From Erythrocercus mccallii (Eukaryota > Chordata > Aves > Passeriformes > Dicruridae): DNA of 64,000 bases. Both the position numbers and the translations under genes were made by a program. The notes under the pieces were generated by a model. It had not been told where the DNA came from, did not search any database, and worked only from the letters and a program-made list of their open reading frames with translations. Below are positions 61,521 to 64,000 of this stretch, piece after piece (the first letter of the stretch is position 1; the number at the start of each line of letters is the position of its first letter). The DNA lies in the NCBI GenBank assembly GCA_013397435.1, contig VZRG01000453.1, forward strand, positions 124,001 through 188,000, written 5' to 3'.

Positions 61521-64000
61521 GAGCCCCAGCAGCATTTTCATAACTATGCAAGTTAATTGTTGTTTTATTATTAAGCTGAGAAAAATTAGATAGAAAAGTG
61601 ATCCATGGGAATACGATACTCTTGAAGGAAGAAAGGTACAATATATGCTGACTTGCATATTTTTCTCAAGTAGACTAATTAAAATATTTTAAGTTTTTCA
61701 TTTATGTATATGAATATGAGTGAAATAAAACATTTAAAATATATTGAAAGTTAAAAATATTTTTATTAGGGTAACTTTGATGTGCTATGTCAAGAACCTG
61801 AAAAATTTAAACAAAATATTCTCTTTCTCTAGGCTGCTGGAATAATTCCCACTGTTCACCAACGACTGATATTTCAAATAAGTTGTTCAACTACCTCCAG
61901 AGTCATATGTGGGAGATGTATCAAAGACCACATACCTATGAAGTCACTGAGATACTGAGAGTGACGCAAGCTCTGGGACTCCTTTACATAGACCTGTGGC
62001 CGTTGTCATCATCACTGACCAGTCTGACATCTATAAGTTTTGACCACAAAAAACTATGATTCACCAGTGTATTCCTCTTCATTGCCCATTTTTCATTGCT
62101 GCATCTTTCTGTTGATTTAACCATTTTCATATAGAGCACTCTACCCTCCCAAAGGATACGTACTTCTTCCTAATAGTACAAAAGAAAGTCAGGGTTTTGA
62201 CAGGACTGTAAATATCTTAGTCATAAAGTCAAATCCTATTCTTCCAGCTAATGCGTTCTGAGATACAGGGATGACTGCAGTAAGTGCACTGAATCACAGC
62301 AAGCAGTGTCTGGGGAGGGGGAGCATTGGTGCTGCTGGGCCCATCTCTGTACAACCAGCTGCCAAGGGTTATAGCCAGTTCATACAGTGCTGGTGCCTTC
62401 CCTTTGTTTACCTGCTGGATACTGCCAAAACACAGGTTTCTCCTGACAGTGCCCAGGCAGGCTCTGATCTAACTCATACTGCTGTATTTCAGAGACCTCA
62501 CAGCCTTATGAATGGTATTATAATTGAAACCACTTTGTAAAAAGGACATATTTATTTTTTTACTCTCCATCTTTTATTCCTTAGTTATTTGGTCATATGT
62601 TTGAAAATGTGCAGATATGTTTGCCTTATTGCAGTGACATATGCCCCTTTTGTGGTCACATTTCAGTCCTCATTCGGGAATAGACACATTCCTGACAACA
62701 ATCTCTCTGCTGTGTCCAAAGGTATTTTTCTTCTGTCTGCTCCCTTTTCATCTCATGCAATTCTGTTTAGCACAGGTTTTCTGTCAAGTAAGAAGGAGCA
62801 GGTAGGAATATGTATTTTTCCCAGGTCTGCTCTTTACCTCTCTTTGCAACTCTTTTGTTCTAGAAATTCCCTCATTTGACACCTATACATGGTCCAAGTA
62901 TGGGAATTGAAGCCACCAGTAAAGAACTGGGAGGTAAGAAGTTCTGCCTATGAACCCTTTACAGAGAGTGTGCTCTTTTACACATTCTAGCAGATGTGCA
63001 TCTTCATGTCCAGACATTCACATTTTAAACAACTGACTGCAAATGCCATGGTAGCAGTAAAGGGAATCTAGTCGAATTTCTCTATCGACTTGTAACCTCC
63101 TACATCTGTGGCTGACTGTAGGAAAAGTAGGTAAGCTGTTCTGAGAGAACAACCTAGCAATTAAACTGTGCCTTTTGGGGAATATTTCTAGTGAATTTAT
63201 TGTGATGCCCTGTCTCCTTACCTTTTCCACCAGCTGATCTGCTGCTACAGCACTACTCCATCCACAGAAGGTCTGTAGTCAAACCTGGAAGAGGCTACAA
63301 CTAAACTTGAAAAATGCCATATAGTTTAATGAGATTTTTCCTTAGTCATTTTCCCTAAAATGTCAGAATTTATGCACAGTTAAGTCATTCTGATTTGACA
63401 TTTCATCCATGCAGAATAAAGAATAAATGAAACATTTCAGATTCAATTATGTGGTGACTGTCAAAATATACTGAATTTTAAGGGTTGACCAGTGTGCCCA
63501 GTTACTCAGCTTTCCAAAACTGAGTTAATATTAGTGTTACCAGAAGAATGATTGCTTTTGTTGAATTTTATGGCCTAAGGCTCAAAATCTCTACCAACTA
63601 CTATTACAGTTTATACTAAATGTAGCCAATACATATTACTACTTTGCACAGAATTTTCTACATAATGACCTCGTCTGCTTGTAGAAATAGACTTGCAATG
63701 AGATGCAGCATCACAGTTATGAATTTTATGGGTAAACTGTATTGAATAAGTATGCAAATATTTCTGTCTTCTCCAGTGGAATATTATATATAAAATAAAA
63801 AAGGTGTGTTGAAGATTCCATTTTCTAAAAGAAAAGCGAACAAAAAAAAATCCCAACTGAAACAAAAGGTGCTTTTATTATGTACATATGCACATAAAAA
63901 AAAAAGATGAGCTGTACAATTTTCATGTTAATTAAGTGCATTTCCATATTACCAATGTGATATATTTTCCTTCAGAAATTCACATATGCAGGCTTGAGAG
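61521..64000. other. AT-rich intergenic sequence
   Basis: Short chance ORFs only. A mildly G+C-richer stretch near 62270-62480 is not recognisable. No RNA gene or repeat family seen up to the window end. Confidence 0.5.

Overview
The window looks like intergenic DNA from a bird genome. Evidence: an AT-rich background, at least seven CR1 LINE remnants of avian type, several avian-style LTRs including the ERVL-like family whose head reads roughly GGAGTTAATTTTCTTC, and no compact gene organisation. I cannot name the species. I find no host protein-coding gene I can support. Every recognisable coding signal belongs to a decayed retroelement, and the other long ORFs are AT-rich chance ORFs or translated simple repeats.

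Layout. 1-5.5 kb: AT-rich unique sequence with an unassigned GC-richer patch at 0.54-0.75 kb. 5.56-5.80 kb: LTR-like fragment. 7.9-8.6 kb: CR1 3' end, plus strand. 9.48-10.66 kb: second plus-strand CR1, split by an insertion of about 200 bp. 10.7-26.8 kb: a long repeat-poor AT-rich stretch with two notable inverted repeats. 26.8-27.15 kb: LTR, followed by a perfect 24-bp palindrome. 29.4-29.7 kb: CR1, minus strand. 33.25-33.57 kb: ERVL-like LTR, minus strand. 34.7-36.4 kb: a mosaic of probable LTR, a full-length 5S rRNA pseudogene joined to a CR1 endonuclease fragment, and then a CR1 reverse-transcriptase fragment in the opposite orientation. 39.58-40.61 kb: an ERVL-like LTR carrying a complete 455-bp solo LTR of another family. 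41.9-42.3 kb: AAAGG/AAAAG pentanucleotide tract around a 155-base assembly gap. 49.97-50.9 kb and 52.2 kb: CR1, minus strand. 53.9-54.0 kb: AAATAG hexanucleotide tract. 58.1-59.1 kb: G/T tract, C14 run, 8-bp minisatellite and a short dense CpG island with a strong CTCF-like motif. 60.0-60.6 kb: CR1, minus strand. 61.1-61.5 kb: unassigned GC-rich block.

The two places that most deserve a second look are the 5S rRNA/CR1 chimera at 35.5-36.4 kb and the isolated minisatellite plus CpG island plus CTCF-like site at 58.6-59.1 kb. The latter is the only place where regulatory or promoter activity looks likely from sequence alone. Family names come from recognising known avian repeats by eye, so subfamilies and exact boundaries are approximate.
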